64,000 bases of DNA, from positions 1 through 64,000 of the forward strand of contig JACRBZ010000074.1 in the NCBI GenBank assembly GCA_016219185.1, read 5' to 3'. The DNA is from Deltaproteobacteria bacterium (GTDB lineage: Bacteria; Desulfobacterota; Desulfobacteria; Desulfobacterales; Desulfatirhabdiaceae). Positions 7,178 to 16,600 of this stretch are shown piece after piece. Both the position numbers and the translations under genes were made by a program. Under the pieces are notes generated by a model. That model was not told where the DNA came from. It saw only the letters and a list, made by a program, of their open reading frames with translations, and did not search any database. Every line of letters starts with the position of its first letter. Positions within the stretch are counted from its first letter, which is position 1.

Positions 7178-7522
7178 ATGATTATCAAGAAATTAGGAGA
7201 CGTCCCGGTTACCACCATGCATGGGTCGGAAAGCGTGAAAAAGCAAATCGTAATTGGACCCGGCGACGGATCAAACGAGATCGTGTTGCGGTACTTCAGC
7301 ATTGGGCCCGACGGAACCAGTCCGCGTCACGCTCACGACTTTCCACATTTGGTGAAAATAGAAGCTGGAAACGGTGTACTCACGGATGAAGCGGGTCTGG
7401 AGCACCGGTTACAGAAGGGTGACCATGTTTTTATCAAGGAAAACGAGGTCCACAATTTTAAAAATACGGGGACCGAACCGTTTGATTTCATCTGTATTGT
7501 GCCGCGACGCGGAGAATCATAA
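7178..7522 (+). CDS. small cupin-domain protein
   Basis: A 114-residue single cupin. PRHAHDFPHLVKIEAGNG supplies the first conserved motif with its His metal ligands, and GDHVFIKENEVHNFKNTG supplies the second with the last His. Such proteins bind a divalent metal and act as isomerases, dioxygenases or small-molecule sensors. The start at 7178 was preferred because AAAGGAG sits six bases upstream, although the frame is open further left. It lies 61 bases before the secreted Cache-like protein. Confidence 0.8.
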   Translation: MIIKKLGDVPVTTMHGSESVKKQIVIGPGDGSNEIVLRYFSIGPDGTSPRHAHDFPHLVKIEAGNGVLTDEAGLEHRLQKGDHVFIKENEVHNFKNTGTEPFDFICIVPRRGES

Positions 7523-7583
7523 CGATGTGCATGACAATGGCTGCTGCAAAAGAAGGCGAAATCAGCCGTCAGGAGGAGTAATG

Positions 7584-8132
7584 ATGAAGAACGTGAGAAG
7601 AAGGTCACTTGGATTTGCCATTGTTTTAATCTGTCTCGCCGCAGGCATAGGTGTATCCCATGCAACCAGTCCCAGCGCCCCAAAGACTGAGGTTGCGCCA
7701 GCCATTAAGAGGCAGGTTGAGGATGTGCTCGGGGCACTTGCCAAGAAAATGACCCGGCATGCGCCTGCGGACTCTCAGTCCGTCATTTCGCTGCTTACAC
7801 GCCACCTGGGCGAAAACCCTTACATCTATGGTGCTGCTTTTGCGTTTGCGCCCGTGAAAAAGAACGGTGAACTGGTCAAATCCTCACCGTATGTTTACCG
7901 GAGCGAGGGCAAGTTCATTGAAAAGAATCTCATAGACGCTTACGACTACACGGTTCAAGACTGGTACGTTCTGCCTGTCAATGCAAGGAAGCCCGTGTGG
8001 AGTGAGCCCTATTATGACAAAGGAGGTGGTGATGCCTGGATGATTACCTACTCGATCCCAATCTACGCCAAAGGGAAGCATCCCCGGCTTATTGGCGTTC
8101 TTACATCGGATCTGTTTCTCCCGAATGAGTGA
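7584..8132 (+). CDS. secreted Cache-like single-domain protein
   Basis: A 182-residue protein with a signal peptide (MKNVRRRSLGFAIVLICLAAG and a probable cleavage after SHA). The mature part has YIYGAAFAFAPV, YVYRSEGKF, DWYVLPVNARKPVWSEPYYD and ITYSIPIY, the pattern of a periplasmic Cache/PAS-like ligand-binding domain usually found in chemoreceptors and kinases. Here no signalling domain follows, so it may be a stand-alone binding protein. Of tandem ATGs at 7581 and 7584 the second has better spacing from AGGAGG (7571-7576). Confidence 0.65.
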   Translation: MKNVRRRSLGFAIVLICLAAGIGVSHATSPSAPKTEVAPAIKRQVEDVLGALAKKMTRHAPADSQSVISLLTRHLGENPYIYGAAFAFAPVKKNGELVKSSPYVYRSEGKFIEKNLIDAYDYTVQDWYVLPVNARKPVWSEPYYDKGGGDAWMITYSIPIYAKGKHPRLIGVLTSDLFLPNE

Positions 8133-8224
8133 GAGCCAATATCTGTCGCAAAATTGAATCCGAATATCCAACCCTTTGATTCGTCCTTACAGCTTAGCCG
8201 TTTGCACTTCACGAGAAACATTTC

Positions 8225-8590
8225 ATGATAAAAGCCGCCAATACGATTCTTTATTGCAGTAAATGGGAGGACACGGTCCGGTTTTACCGGGACCAGTTGA
8301 AGTTGCCCGTCAACTTTTCCACGGACTGGTTCGTAGAGTTTTCCCTGAACGCGATGTCCCGGCTCAGTGTTGCGGACGAAAAACGCGCTTCCATCAAGAC
8401 CTCCCGCGGAAAAGGCATCACCCTGTCATGGGAAGTGGATCGAATTGACAGTGCATGGACAGATACAGAGAAAAACGGGCTAGCGCCGACGCCAATCCGA
8501 AAACACCCCTGGGGCGCCCGTTTTTTCTTTCTCTTTGACCCGGAAGGACACCGGATTGAGTTCTGGCAATCGTTCGCCGATTTAACTTAA
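8225..8590 (+). CDS. VOC family protein
   Basis: A 121-residue glyoxalase/bleomycin-resistance-fold protein. ANTILYCSKWEDTVRFYRDQLKLP opens with the usual first strand and helix, and FFLFDPEGHRIEFWQSF closes with a Glu in the metal-ligand position. The function is unknown. It stands alone between the Cache-like gene and the amidohydrolase, with only a weak GAGAA upstream. It is not related closely to the cassette VOC protein at 4810 beyond the fold. Confidence 0.75.
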   Translation: MIKAANTILYCSKWEDTVRFYRDQLKLPVNFSTDWFVEFSLNAMSRLSVADEKRASIKTSRGKGITLSWEVDRIDSAWTDTEKNGLAPTPIRKHPWGARFFFLFDPEGHRIEFWQSFADLT

Positions 8591-8653
8591 GCAGTTCCTT
8601 AGTTTAGCCCAGGCCGTAATAGATAGAGGATACCATTTGAACAGGAGGAGCAC

Positions 8654-9964
8654 ATGAAACCAGGAACCATGGAGGCGTGTTTGAGGAAGCAAGGCGTTTG
8701 CATCGTTTTGGTATTTTTCGTTTTACTGGCGGCAACCTCGGCCCGGGCCGACGCACAGAAGAAGGTGGTTGCCGGCATCGATTCGGCAAGCGGAAATGCC
8801 AGGCGCGTTTCACAGCAGATCTTCGATTTCAAGGAACTCGGGCAGCAGGAATTTAAAAGCTCCTCGCTCTTGATGGAGGAGCTGAGAAAGCTCGGATTTT
8901 CGGTAACCGGTGACTTGAAAGTCCCGGACGATCTGATAAAGGACGGCATTTCAAAGACCGCATTCCGTGCCGAACTGCAAGGGAAAGGCCCGGGTCCAAC
9001 CATTACGATCATGCTTGAATATGATGCCCTCAAGAATGGGCATGCCTGCGGGCACAATTTGATTGCCACTTCCGGGCTCATGGCCGCTGCCGGGCTGGCC
9101 GATGTCATGAAGGAAACGCCGGGCCGGATCCTCGTGATTGGAACACCGGATGAAGAAAGGGGCTCTCTTGGCGGCGGAAAGGTGGCGCTGCTTGAAGGCG
9201 GCCATTTTGACGGAACAGATGTGGTATTGATTACCCATGGTTTTGATCGCTGGACGGTGGATCAGCGGATTCTTGCCATGAAGCGGGCAACATTCGTGTT
9301 CAGGGGGAAATCCGCCCATGCGGCGCAAGCACCACACAAGGGAATCAACGCCCTTCGCGGAGTCATTTTTACCTTTAATGGCGTGGATATGCTTCGGGAG
9401 CATGTCCGTCAGGACGTGCGGATTCACGGGATTATCAAAAAAGGCGGAGAGATGGTGAATGTGGTGCCTGAACTGGCCGAAGCCGAGTTTGCTGTCCGGG
9501 CACTCGACACGGGGACAATGGAGGCAGTTTATCAGAAGGTCGTGAACTGTGCCAGGGCGGCGGAGCTCGTTACGGGCGCCAAACTCGAATTCAGCGAACC
9601 CCGGAGTTCCCTCAAGGCCCCGATCATTGTTCCAGCCTATACGAAGATGGTTATCGATCAAGTCCGTACCCTGGGCATTCCCGGCTCGGAGATCAAGGAT
9701 CAGGAAGATTTCGCCTCTTCCGATCTTGGAAATGTCGGGTTCACTTACCCCACGACGAACCTTTGGTTTAAGATCGCACCGGAAGGGACAGCGCTCCACT
9801 CCGATGCATTTCGTGAATATGCCGCTTCGGATGACGGATGGAAGGCCACGGTAATTGCCGCCAAAGCCATTGCATTGACGGCTTATGATCTTCTCACTCA
9901 TCCGGACAAGGTCAAGGGGATTCAGGATAAATTTAAGGAATTGAAGTCCAGGGAAGGCAATTAG
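8654..9964 (+). CDS. exported M20 family amidohydrolase/peptidase
   Basis: A 436-residue protein with an N-terminal signal peptide (CIVLVFFVLLAATSARA). GHACGHNLIATSGLMAA carries a metal-binding His pair and GTPDEERGSLGGGKV the acidic ligands of the M20D (AbgB/HipO-like) family, which cleaves N-acyl amino acids or similar amides. A dimerisation domain lies in the middle (MKRATFVFRGKSAHAAQAPHKG). GGAGG is well placed before the ATG. It is followed after nine bases by an EamA transporter, so periplasmic hydrolysis and export or uptake may be linked. Confidence 0.8.
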   Translation: MKPGTMEACLRKQGVCIVLVFFVLLAATSARADAQKKVVAGIDSASGNARRVSQQIFDFKELGQQEFKSSSLLMEELRKLGFSVTGDLKVPDDLIKDGISKTAFRAELQGKGPGPTITIMLEYDALKNGHACGHNLIATSGLMAAAGLADVMKETPGRILVIGTPDEERGSLGGGKVALLEGGHFDGTDVVLITHGFDRWTVDQRILAMKRATFVFRGKSAHAAQAPHKGINALRGVIFTFNGVDMLREHVRQDVRIHGIIKKGGEMVNVVPELAEAEFAVRALDTGTMEAVYQKVVNCARAAELVTGAKLEFSEPRSSLKAPIIVPAYTKMVIDQVRTLGIPGSEIKDQEDFASSDLGNVGFTYPTTNLWFKIAPEGTALHSDAFREYAASDDGWKATVIAAKAIALTAYDLLTHPDKVKGIQDKFKELKSREGN

Positions 9965-9973
9965 GCGGACATT

Positions 9974-10834
9974 GTGACAGCGTTCGCTTTTGGGCTGGTT
10001 CTTACGGCCGCCTTTATTCACGCCACGTGGAACTACCTGGCCAAACGGGCCGGGGAAGGTGGCGCCGCTTTTGTCTGGCTCTTCGCCGTTGTCTCATGCG
10101 TTTTTTATGCTCCTGTGACCCTCTTTATTTTTTTCTGGCAAAAACCGCATATCGGCTCTCTCCAGCTCGTATTCATGGTAGGCAGCGCCTTCTTCCACCT
10201 GGTTTATTTCCTGATCCTCCAGAAAGGGTATCGGGTGGGGGATTTGTCCCTGGTCTATCCGCTTGCTCGCGGGACCGGACCCACCCTCTCCACACTTGTC
10301 GCAATCCTGGTTCTGGGGGAGAGGCCCGGCGCTTTGGCACTCGTGGGTGCGTTCCTGGTTGCGGCAGGCGTTTTTTTCCTGTCCGGGGGATCGGGCGGTT
10401 TCAGGGGGAGTCGTAAGTTGGGGGTGGGATACGGGCTGCTCACCGGAATCGTTATTGCCGCATATACCCTCTGGGATAAGTATGCCGTCAGCACCCTTCT
10501 GATCCCTCCCCTGCTTCAGGATTACTGCACGAACCTGGGTCGCGTGATCATGCTTGGCCCGGTGGCTTTCCGGAACTGGGGAGACGTTCGCAAGGAGTGG
10601 CGGATTCACAAAAAAGAAGCGCTCGGGGTGGGACTTCTCTGTCCGCTGTCTTATATCATGGTCCTGACGGCCCTCATATCCGCTCCGGTCAGCTACATTG
10701 CCCCGGCGCGGGAGGTGAGCATTCTAATTGCCGCTGTGATGGGATCAAGGCTCCTGGCGGAAGGGGATGCCCGCCGAAGGCTGCCGGCCGCAGCCGCGAT
10801 CGTCATTGGGGTCATCGCACTGGCGGTCGGATGA
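9974..10834 (+). CDS. EamA/DMT-superfamily transporter
   Basis: A 286-residue membrane protein of about ten helices with two EamA repeats. The first runs from AFGLVLTAAFIHATWNYLAK to LVAAGVFFLSGG and the second from GYGLLTGIVIAAYTLWDKYA to the C-terminus. The family exports amino acids, nucleosides or drugs. It starts with GTG nine bases after the amidohydrolase stop, so the two are probably co-transcribed. The substrate is unknown. Confidence 0.8.
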   Translation: MTAFAFGLVLTAAFIHATWNYLAKRAGEGGAAFVWLFAVVSCVFYAPVTLFIFFWQKPHIGSLQLVFMVGSAFFHLVYFLILQKGYRVGDLSLVYPLARGTGPTLSTLVAILVLGERPGALALVGAFLVAAGVFFLSGGSGGFRGSRKLGVGYGLLTGIVIAAYTLWDKYAVSTLLIPPLLQDYCTNLGRVIMLGPVAFRNWGDVRKEWRIHKKEALGVGLLCPLSYIMVLTALISAPVSYIAPAREVSILIAAVMGSRLLAEGDARRRLPAAAAIVIGVIALAVG

Positions 10835-10932
10835 ATCGCTTGCCCGGGCCGACACACCGGGGTTGCTGCCATTGATTCGGTCAATATAACTGCCAGGTTC
10901 GTTATCCGGGCTTGAACAGGTGCTTTTGCTTG

Positions 10933-11646
10933 TCATATGCCCGGCGGGACAGTTCCTTTCAAATATCCTTGTCGCTTGTCCTTCGGAAATTTTTCGATTG
11001 CGTACCGCAGCATCGTTCTTGGCATCTGCCGGTAATGCGCACCGAGAAAAGCCTCTTCTCTTTGCATGTCCCGCTTGCCTGTTTCCCGAAGCATCCAACC
11101 GACCGCCTTGTGAATCAAATCCTGTTTGTCGGTCAGCAGTATCTCGGCAATCCCGAGTGTCTCGTCAAACTTGCCCTGTTTGATGAAATGAAATGTCGCA
11201 AGAATGGCGATCCTTCTCTCCCAGAGACTTCGGGATCGAGCCAGTTGATAAAGAGGCTCCCGGCTTTTGCCGTTCAAGTATGCGCCGACAATGTGTTCCG
11301 CGGATGTATCGACCAGGTCCCAATTATTGATAAAACGCGTGTTGTCGAGGTAGAGCGTGTAAATACCGGCCCTTTCAGAATCGCTTGAATTGGCGTAATT
11401 TCGCACCAGAATCAGCAGCGCAAGCAATCTGTCCTCGTGATACGCGCTGTGGAGGAGTCGTTCGGCGAGTTCAAGCGAAATGTCCTGGTGCGCCCTGGAT
11501 AGCTTGCGAAGTACGGGCACGCGAATACCCCTGAAAAGATCGCCTTCGCCGTATTGGCCGGGACCTGTTTTGAAGTACCTCTGGAGGAATGCCCCGTCCT
11601 CGGGGTTCGAAAGACCGGCCAATTGGCTTTGTATCGCGTTTAACAT
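10933..11646 (-). CDS. AlkD-like DNA alkylation repair protein
   Basis: A 237-residue HEAT-repeat protein of the DNA_alkylation family, glycosylases that excise N3- and N7-alkylpurines without base flipping. Signs are GIRVPVLRKLSR near the N-terminus, YLDNTRFINNWDLVD with the conserved Trp-Asp, LWERRIAILATFHFIKQGKF, and LIHKAVGWMLRETGKRD. The start at 11646 was preferred because AAGGA lies seven bases upstream, although the frame extends to 11733. It lies downstream of the nitroreductase and may belong to the sigma-factor operon. Confidence 0.8.
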   Translation of the reverse strand: MLNAIQSQLAGLSNPEDGAFLQRYFKTGPGQYGEGDLFRGIRVPVLRKLSRAHQDISLELAERLLHSAYHEDRLLALLILVRNYANSSDSERAGIYTLYLDNTRFINNWDLVDTSAEHIVGAYLNGKSREPLYQLARSRSLWERRIAILATFHFIKQGKFDETLGIAEILLTDKQDLIHKAVGWMLRETGKRDMQREEAFLGAHYRQMPRTMLRYAIEKFPKDKRQGYLKGTVPPGI

Positions 11647-11717
11647 GCTTGGGTCCTTGTATTCATGCCGAAACTTTTTTTCATGAACAGGCGTATTTTC
11701 CAATGTCACCCTTTGTT

Positions 11718-12584
11718 TCAAGCCAGAATCCATTGAATTTCGGGTTGTTTCCGGGATGTGGTGTACGAATGCCCGTAGGCCGGGTAACCCAGGATCAGAG
11801 CTGCATATACCTTCTGGTTTTTTGGAATCCGCGCCTTTTTTCTTAACGGAGAGGAGAATTTCAGGGCAAGGGTGAGAAAGCCGATATAACAGGTCCCAAG
11901 GCCCGAGGAATGGGCGAAATTCATGATGTTTGCTGCTGCGATATTGCAGTTTTCATTGATAAAATTCTCTTTTTCAGGCCCGTGGACAAGGATGAGAACA
12001 GGGGCGCCGTGGAGAATGTAATCCCTGCCTTTATCCGCTTCCTTGATGTAATAATCCATGGGGTCCAGATATCTGTTGATATTATCCGGGAACAGGCTTT
12101 TGAGAATGAAATAGATCACTTTTCCCGGGCCTTTCCGCGATTTTTCATACAGGCTTTTACCGAAGCCGAACACGCTTTTCGACAGATCATGGAGGATGGC
12201 CTTGTCGCTGATCACGGTATAAGCCACATTCTGTTTGTTGCTGGCCGTAGGCGAATGGCTGGCCAGTTTCAGGATGTTTTCGATGATATCCGGCGGGACT
12301 TCCGCTTTTTTGTACTGGCGGATGCTTCGCCGTCCCAGAACGATTTCCCGGTACACATCCGGTTTTATCAGATCGATATCGATTTTAGTGATCTGGTGAT
12401 AATCCATGGATTCATGGAAAATAGCCGACCGGGGGCAGACAGCCACGCAATGGCCGCATCGGCTGCAGAGTTCGGGGGCGACCAGGATCGGTTCGCCGTT
12501 GACAATTCTCCAGGCGCCGGCCACACAATCCCGGGCGCAGAGCAGGCACTGGTTGCACCTGTCTTTGATTCGCTGAATATTCAT
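11718..12584 (-). CDS. nitroreductase with N-terminal dicluster ferredoxin
   Basis: The N-terminal 60 residues hold two 4Fe-4S motifs, CNQCLLCARDC and CSRCGHCVAVCP. A nitroreductase domain follows, beginning GRRSIRQYKKAEVPPDII with SPTASNKQNVAY as an FMN-binding stretch. Such Fe-S flavoproteins are common in strict anaerobes and pass electrons from ferredoxin clusters to FMN; the substrate is unknown. The ATG at 12584 overlaps the stop of the zinc-finger protein as ATGA, so the two are translationally coupled. A frame extension to 12674 is therefore unlikely to be real. Confidence 0.85.
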   Translation of the reverse strand: MNIQRIKDRCNQCLLCARDCVAGAWRIVNGEPILVAPELCSRCGHCVAVCPRSAIFHESMDYHQITKIDIDLIKPDVYREIVLGRRSIRQYKKAEVPPDIIENILKLASHSPTASNKQNVAYTVISDKAILHDLSKSVFGFGKSLYEKSRKGPGKVIYFILKSLFPDNINRYLDPMDYYIKEADKGRDYILHGAPVLILVHGPEKENFINENCNIAAANIMNFAHSSGLGTCYIGFLTLALKFSSPLRKKARIPKNQKVYAALILGYPAYGHSYTTSRKQPEIQWILA

Positions 12585-12841
12585 TTGTCGGGCACGATTT
12601 TTTGAATCAGCGCTTTCAGCCGTTTTGAAAATGCTTCGGGAACCGGTTTTTCGTTCGGCGCCAAAGACCGGCACAGGCCGATGGTCTGCTTGAGGGTTTC
12701 CAGGCAGGCCTTGCAGGGAATACAGTGCCTGGCATGGTCTTCAATATCTTTGCAGGTCAGCTCATCCAGCTCATTGTCGATGTATTCGGACAATTTCGCG
12801 AACATTGCCAGACAGTCTCTGCGGTTGTGTTCATGTGCCAT
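12581..12841 (-). CDS. zinc-finger anti-sigma factor
   Basis: A short protein of 86 residues with the ZAS signature H-x3-C-x2-C (HARHCIPC) in its middle. This is the zf-HC2 fold by which anti-sigma factors hold their partner. There is no membrane segment, so it is a soluble, perhaps redox- or metal-sensitive, anti-sigma. It overlaps the end of the sigma-factor gene and the start of the nitroreductase gene. An alternative start two codons upstream (12847) is possible. Confidence 0.8.
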   Translation of the reverse strand: MAHEHNRRDCLAMFAKLSEYIDNELDELTCKDIEDHARHCIPCKACLETLKQTIGLCRSLAPNEKPVPEAFSKRLKALIQKIVPDK

Positions 12842-13445
12842 GGTCATAATAGGTTTTGAGTTTTTCTCTCAGGAAAAGACGCGCCCGATGGAGTCTTACC
12901 TTGATGTTTTCGGTTGTCAGGCCCAGAACCTGGGCGGCTTCCGCGGTGCTGAATCCCTCCATGTCCCGCAGCACCAGAACCAGCCGGTATTTTTCCGGAA
13001 GTGATGCAACGCCCTCCTTGATAACTGCGGAAAGCTCTTCATTCAGGAGTTGATCCAGCGGGATGGAGGCCCAACCCGGCACCTGCACCGGAATCTCGGC
13101 ATTCTCATCTGGAATGAACTCATCCAGCGAGAGCTCTCTTTCCGGCGCATATTTGGATTTTCGTTTTTTCTTCAGGCAGGTGCTGGTGGCAATGCGGTAG
13201 AGCCAGTTCTTGAATTTGGTTTCATATCGAAAATCCTTCAGATATTTGAAGACATTGATAAACGTGTCCTGAACCATGTCTTCGGCATCTTGAACATCCC
13301 TGCACATGCGCATGCCGAAATTATAAAGTTTCCCTTCGTATCGGCGGACCAGTTCCGGAAACAGTTCCGACTGCCCGGCATTGATCGCCTGGATCAGCTC
13401 AAAATCATCATCCGGTCTGATCTTTGGATTTGGGGAGATCGGCAT
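12831..13445 (-). CDS. ECF-type RNA polymerase sigma factor
   Basis: A 204-residue sigma-70 family protein. Region 2 is DAEDMVQDTFINVFKYL with FKNWLYRIATSTCLKKKRK, and region 4 is LPEKYRLVLVLRDMEGFSTAEAA with NIKVRLHRARLFLREKL. It heads a leftward set with an overlapping zinc-finger anti-sigma gene and an Fe-S nitroreductase. That order suggests a stress response, possibly to redox or electrophile stress, controlled by release of the anti-sigma. Confidence 0.9.
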   Translation of the reverse strand: MPISPNPKIRPDDDFELIQAINAGQSELFPELVRRYEGKLYNFGMRMCRDVQDAEDMVQDTFINVFKYLKDFRYETKFKNWLYRIATSTCLKKKRKSKYAPERELSLDEFIPDENAEIPVQVPGWASIPLDQLLNEELSAVIKEGVASLPEKYRLVLVLRDMEGFSTAEAAQVLGLTTENIKVRLHRARLFLREKLKTYYDHGT

Positions 13446-13482
13446 TCGTTTTTTTGCCCGTCACCTGACAGGCGTCTTTCAT

Positions 13483-13572
13483 TCAGGTGGAAACCCCGAG
13501 CTTTGGCAGAATATAGGCCTGAAGAACAAACCAACCCGCCACAACAGCCAGCAATATCAATGCTTCTTTCAT
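13483..13572 (-). CDS. 29-residue single-pass membrane peptide
   Basis: Leftward from the ATG at 13572 a frame encodes MKEALILLAVVAGWFVLQAY then ILPKLGVST. This is a hydrophobic helix followed by a short tail with a Pro-Lys-Leu-Gly-Val element. GGGAG lies seven bases upstream, a good ribosome binding site. The gene sits between the FAD-Fe-S oxidase and the sigma factor, on the same strand. A membrane anchor or subunit role is possible but unproven; conservation in relatives would settle whether it is real. Confidence 0.6.
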   Translation of the reverse strand: MKEALILLAVVAGWFVLQAYILPKLGVST

Positions 13573-13696
13573 ATCACAACTCCCTTTATTTAAACAAACA
13601 GATTATGGAAATGACTCTGTTGGTGTTGAACCCGAAAAAAGGATTGGGTTACAGGAAATAAATACGAGACCAATCGGTATGAATTGAAGCGAGCCA

Positions 13697-16600
13697 TTAA
13701 AAGATGATGCGTTCTGCGTTTTGAACCAGACGCCGGGCTTCCTTTTTCCAATCTTTCCCGCCGATTTGAATGGCCAGCTCTTCGGTCATGTGCCGGGGGA
13801 TCACATTCGCATTTCTGCCAAGACCCTGGATACAGGACGGGCAGTGGGTGAGCAGTTTGATGCCCGAATGGCCGGAAGCGCCCATGATTTTGGACAGGGC
13901 GCGCTGTTTTCGCACCTGCATGGCAGTTGTTATATCCGGCCGGCTCAGGGAAAGGGTTCCGGCTTCCGAACAGCAGTGGGGAACCGGGGTGACGCGGTAT
14001 CCGCAGGTCTTGAGCCGGGCTTCAGCTTGACCGTCCAGGGAATCATGACAGGGCCGGTGATAGAGACAGGCTTCCCTGGCGTCGATTTTTACACCGGATT
14101 TCAGCACAAAGCCGCAGACATCGTGAATGCCGCAGCCGAATATCTGCTGCATGTCCATCTGGTCCAGTGCCTCCCGGCAGGTGCCGCAGCTCACCACGCA
14201 GGCGTCAAAGGAAAGATATCCCAGCATTTCCCGAATCTGACTGAAGATAATGGCGTTTTGCAGCACTTGACTGCCCCGGGTCACGGATTTGGCATTCACA
14301 TGGGCCGGATATCCGCAGCATAAATAGGCGGGCGGCAGCACCACACGGGTTTGCGACTTTAACAGAATGTATATGGCGGCAATTGAAATGTTTGAAAACA
14401 GTCTTTCCGAGCCGCAGCCCGGAAAATAAAATACCGTAGAGGACGCAGGCTCAGGTGGCTCGATGCAAAGGCTTTGATTCCATCCGGATGCGGGAAGCAC
14501 ATCCCGGAGCGTTTCCCTTGACAGGGGTGTAACCGGAGTACGCAGGTACGAGAGACCCGGAGCCTGAGCCGAGGGCATGGCGGTCAGCAGTCGGCATCCC
14601 GTGCGCTGAATCCGGGCTCCGAATGCCAATGTCTTTCGCATCACCCGGTTTGTTGCCCCGGACCGGCTTTCCAGATAGGAAAGCGTTAGCCGGGTGGCCA
14701 TGGCCGTGTGCTTGTATCGCAGGGTTTCCAGAATTTCGCGCTCCAGAATGGAGATCTCGCCGGTGTCGATGCCGACCGGGCAGGGTGGCCGGCATTTATG
14801 GCAGATGGTGCAATGGTCCGCAATTTCTTCCAGATAATGCAGGAGTTCAAAGCGGGTCGAGTGAGACCTCTGGGCATCGTAGAGCATGGCTTCGATCAGG
14901 GAGCCGATGGCAAGGTTCTTGTTCCGGGGATGGTAAAAGAGGTTTTCCGCCGGATAAAATACGCAGCAGTCCGCCTTGCACCGGCCGCAGCGGATACATT
15001 TTGAAATTTTTTCAGCCAGGATTTCCAAGGATCCGTGCCGTAGAATTCTGGCTTCAAGCCCCAGCAGGTTAAAGGATGAGGCAAAGACTTTTTCGGGAAT
15101 TTCCGGATCATCCAGTTTTCCGGGATTCATGATGCTTTCCGGATCCACCTGCTTTCGGTAATCGGCCAGATCCTTCAGCTTTCGGGAATCCAGATATTTG
15201 AGCTTGGTAAAGCCGATCCCGTGCTCCCCGCTGACCACGCCTCCCAGTTCCACGGCTCTTGCCATCACCGCGTCCGCGGTTTCCGCGGCCCGGATCATCA
15301 TGTCCCGGTCATTGGAAAATACCGGAATGTTGACATGGACATTTCCATCGCCGGCGTGCATGTGTGTGGCGATGATAATCAGCCTGCGGCGAATCTCCGC
15401 GCGGCTTTCCCGGATCCGGCTGCAAACAGTTGGATTGCCGTGAAACAGCCCCTCAATCTCGCCGATCAAGTGCTGGAGGTGTTTTTCCTCCTGAAGCGCG
15501 TCTTTGCCGGCAAATTCCAGCAAATCAATGGCCTGCCGGCATAACTCCCTGGCCGGCGCCAGCCGGTCGCTTAGCCACAGAGGGTCTTCGGTGGCTTCCA
15601 ACTCTTCCAGAATCGCGCCGATCTGCCAGACCACGGTTTTCTGGTTGTAACGATCCTCCTCGCTGTTGAAAGCATCCACGAACATCGCAAAATCCGCCAG
15701 GGCTTGCAGCGGCAGGACGATGTCCTCATTCAGCTTAAAGGCATTGGTCCGGCTGGCGATGGCTCCCAGACGTTTTCTGTCCTGCCAGAAGAGCCGGGCT
15801 TCCTCCGCGTCTCTGGCAACAAAAAGACAGGTGTTGGGATAGGGTTTCAAGAGCGCGGTCAAACGGTTTTTTCCCAGCGTCACCTGTTCCGCGGAGTGTC
15901 CCACAATATCGATCAGGAGCACGGCCTTTGGCAGGCGGGTTCGCGGGGCCTTGACCTTGTAGCCGATGGCCCGGACATATTCCTCATCAAAATGCTCGAG
16001 GGCCATGAGCGCTTCCCTGCCCTCATTCACAAAGGCTTTTGAAATGTTCAGGATCACCCGGCTGGCCTCATCCATGTCTTCTCCGAAAAACTCCAGACAG
16101 CAGGTGGTCTTGTGGGGATAGGCCGGATGAAGAATGAATTCCGCGCTGGTGATGATGCCATCGGTGCCTTCTTTCTGAATGCCCGGAAGGCCGCTCAGGG
16201 CTTTGTTCGTGATGTCTTTCCCAAGACCCGGGGTTCGGATCTCGGATGCATCCAGGGATACCAGGCCCACCAGGCTGTTGCGGCTGTCTTGGATTTCAAA
16301 AAGAACCGTGTCTTCGGGCAAGATTTTGCGAAGCGGATGATGCATGCGCCGGACGGTCCACTCCTGCCCCTGGGCCATGGTGATCCGGTACGACAGTAAA
16401 TTGTCAATGGCCGTTCCCCAGAGTACGGCTGTTTTTCCGCCGGCGTTTTCCGCGATGTTTCCCCCGATGCTCGATGCCCAGGCGCTGGTCGGGTCCGTGG
16501 CAAAGACCAGCCCGTTTCGGGCTGCAAGGGATATGGCCTGCTCGGTAATGACCCCGGCCTCCAGCCGCATCACCGCAGTTTTTTTGGTGTTGCCGTCCGG

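Noticed and set aside
7161..7180. GATAAC before the cupin start as the end of a further cassette
   Set aside because: It is part of the cupin ribosome binding region; no stem or GTTRRRY core follows, so no attC is present.
8951..10021. 356-residue minus-strand frame opposite the amidohydrolase
   Set aside because: No recognisable motif; it is antisense to a clear M20 protein with signal peptide.
14623..15072. Plus-strand frames across the FAD/Fe-S oxidase
   Set aside because: The minus-strand frame carries all expected FAD and cysteine motifs over 1,195 residues; the plus-strand frames are composition shadows.
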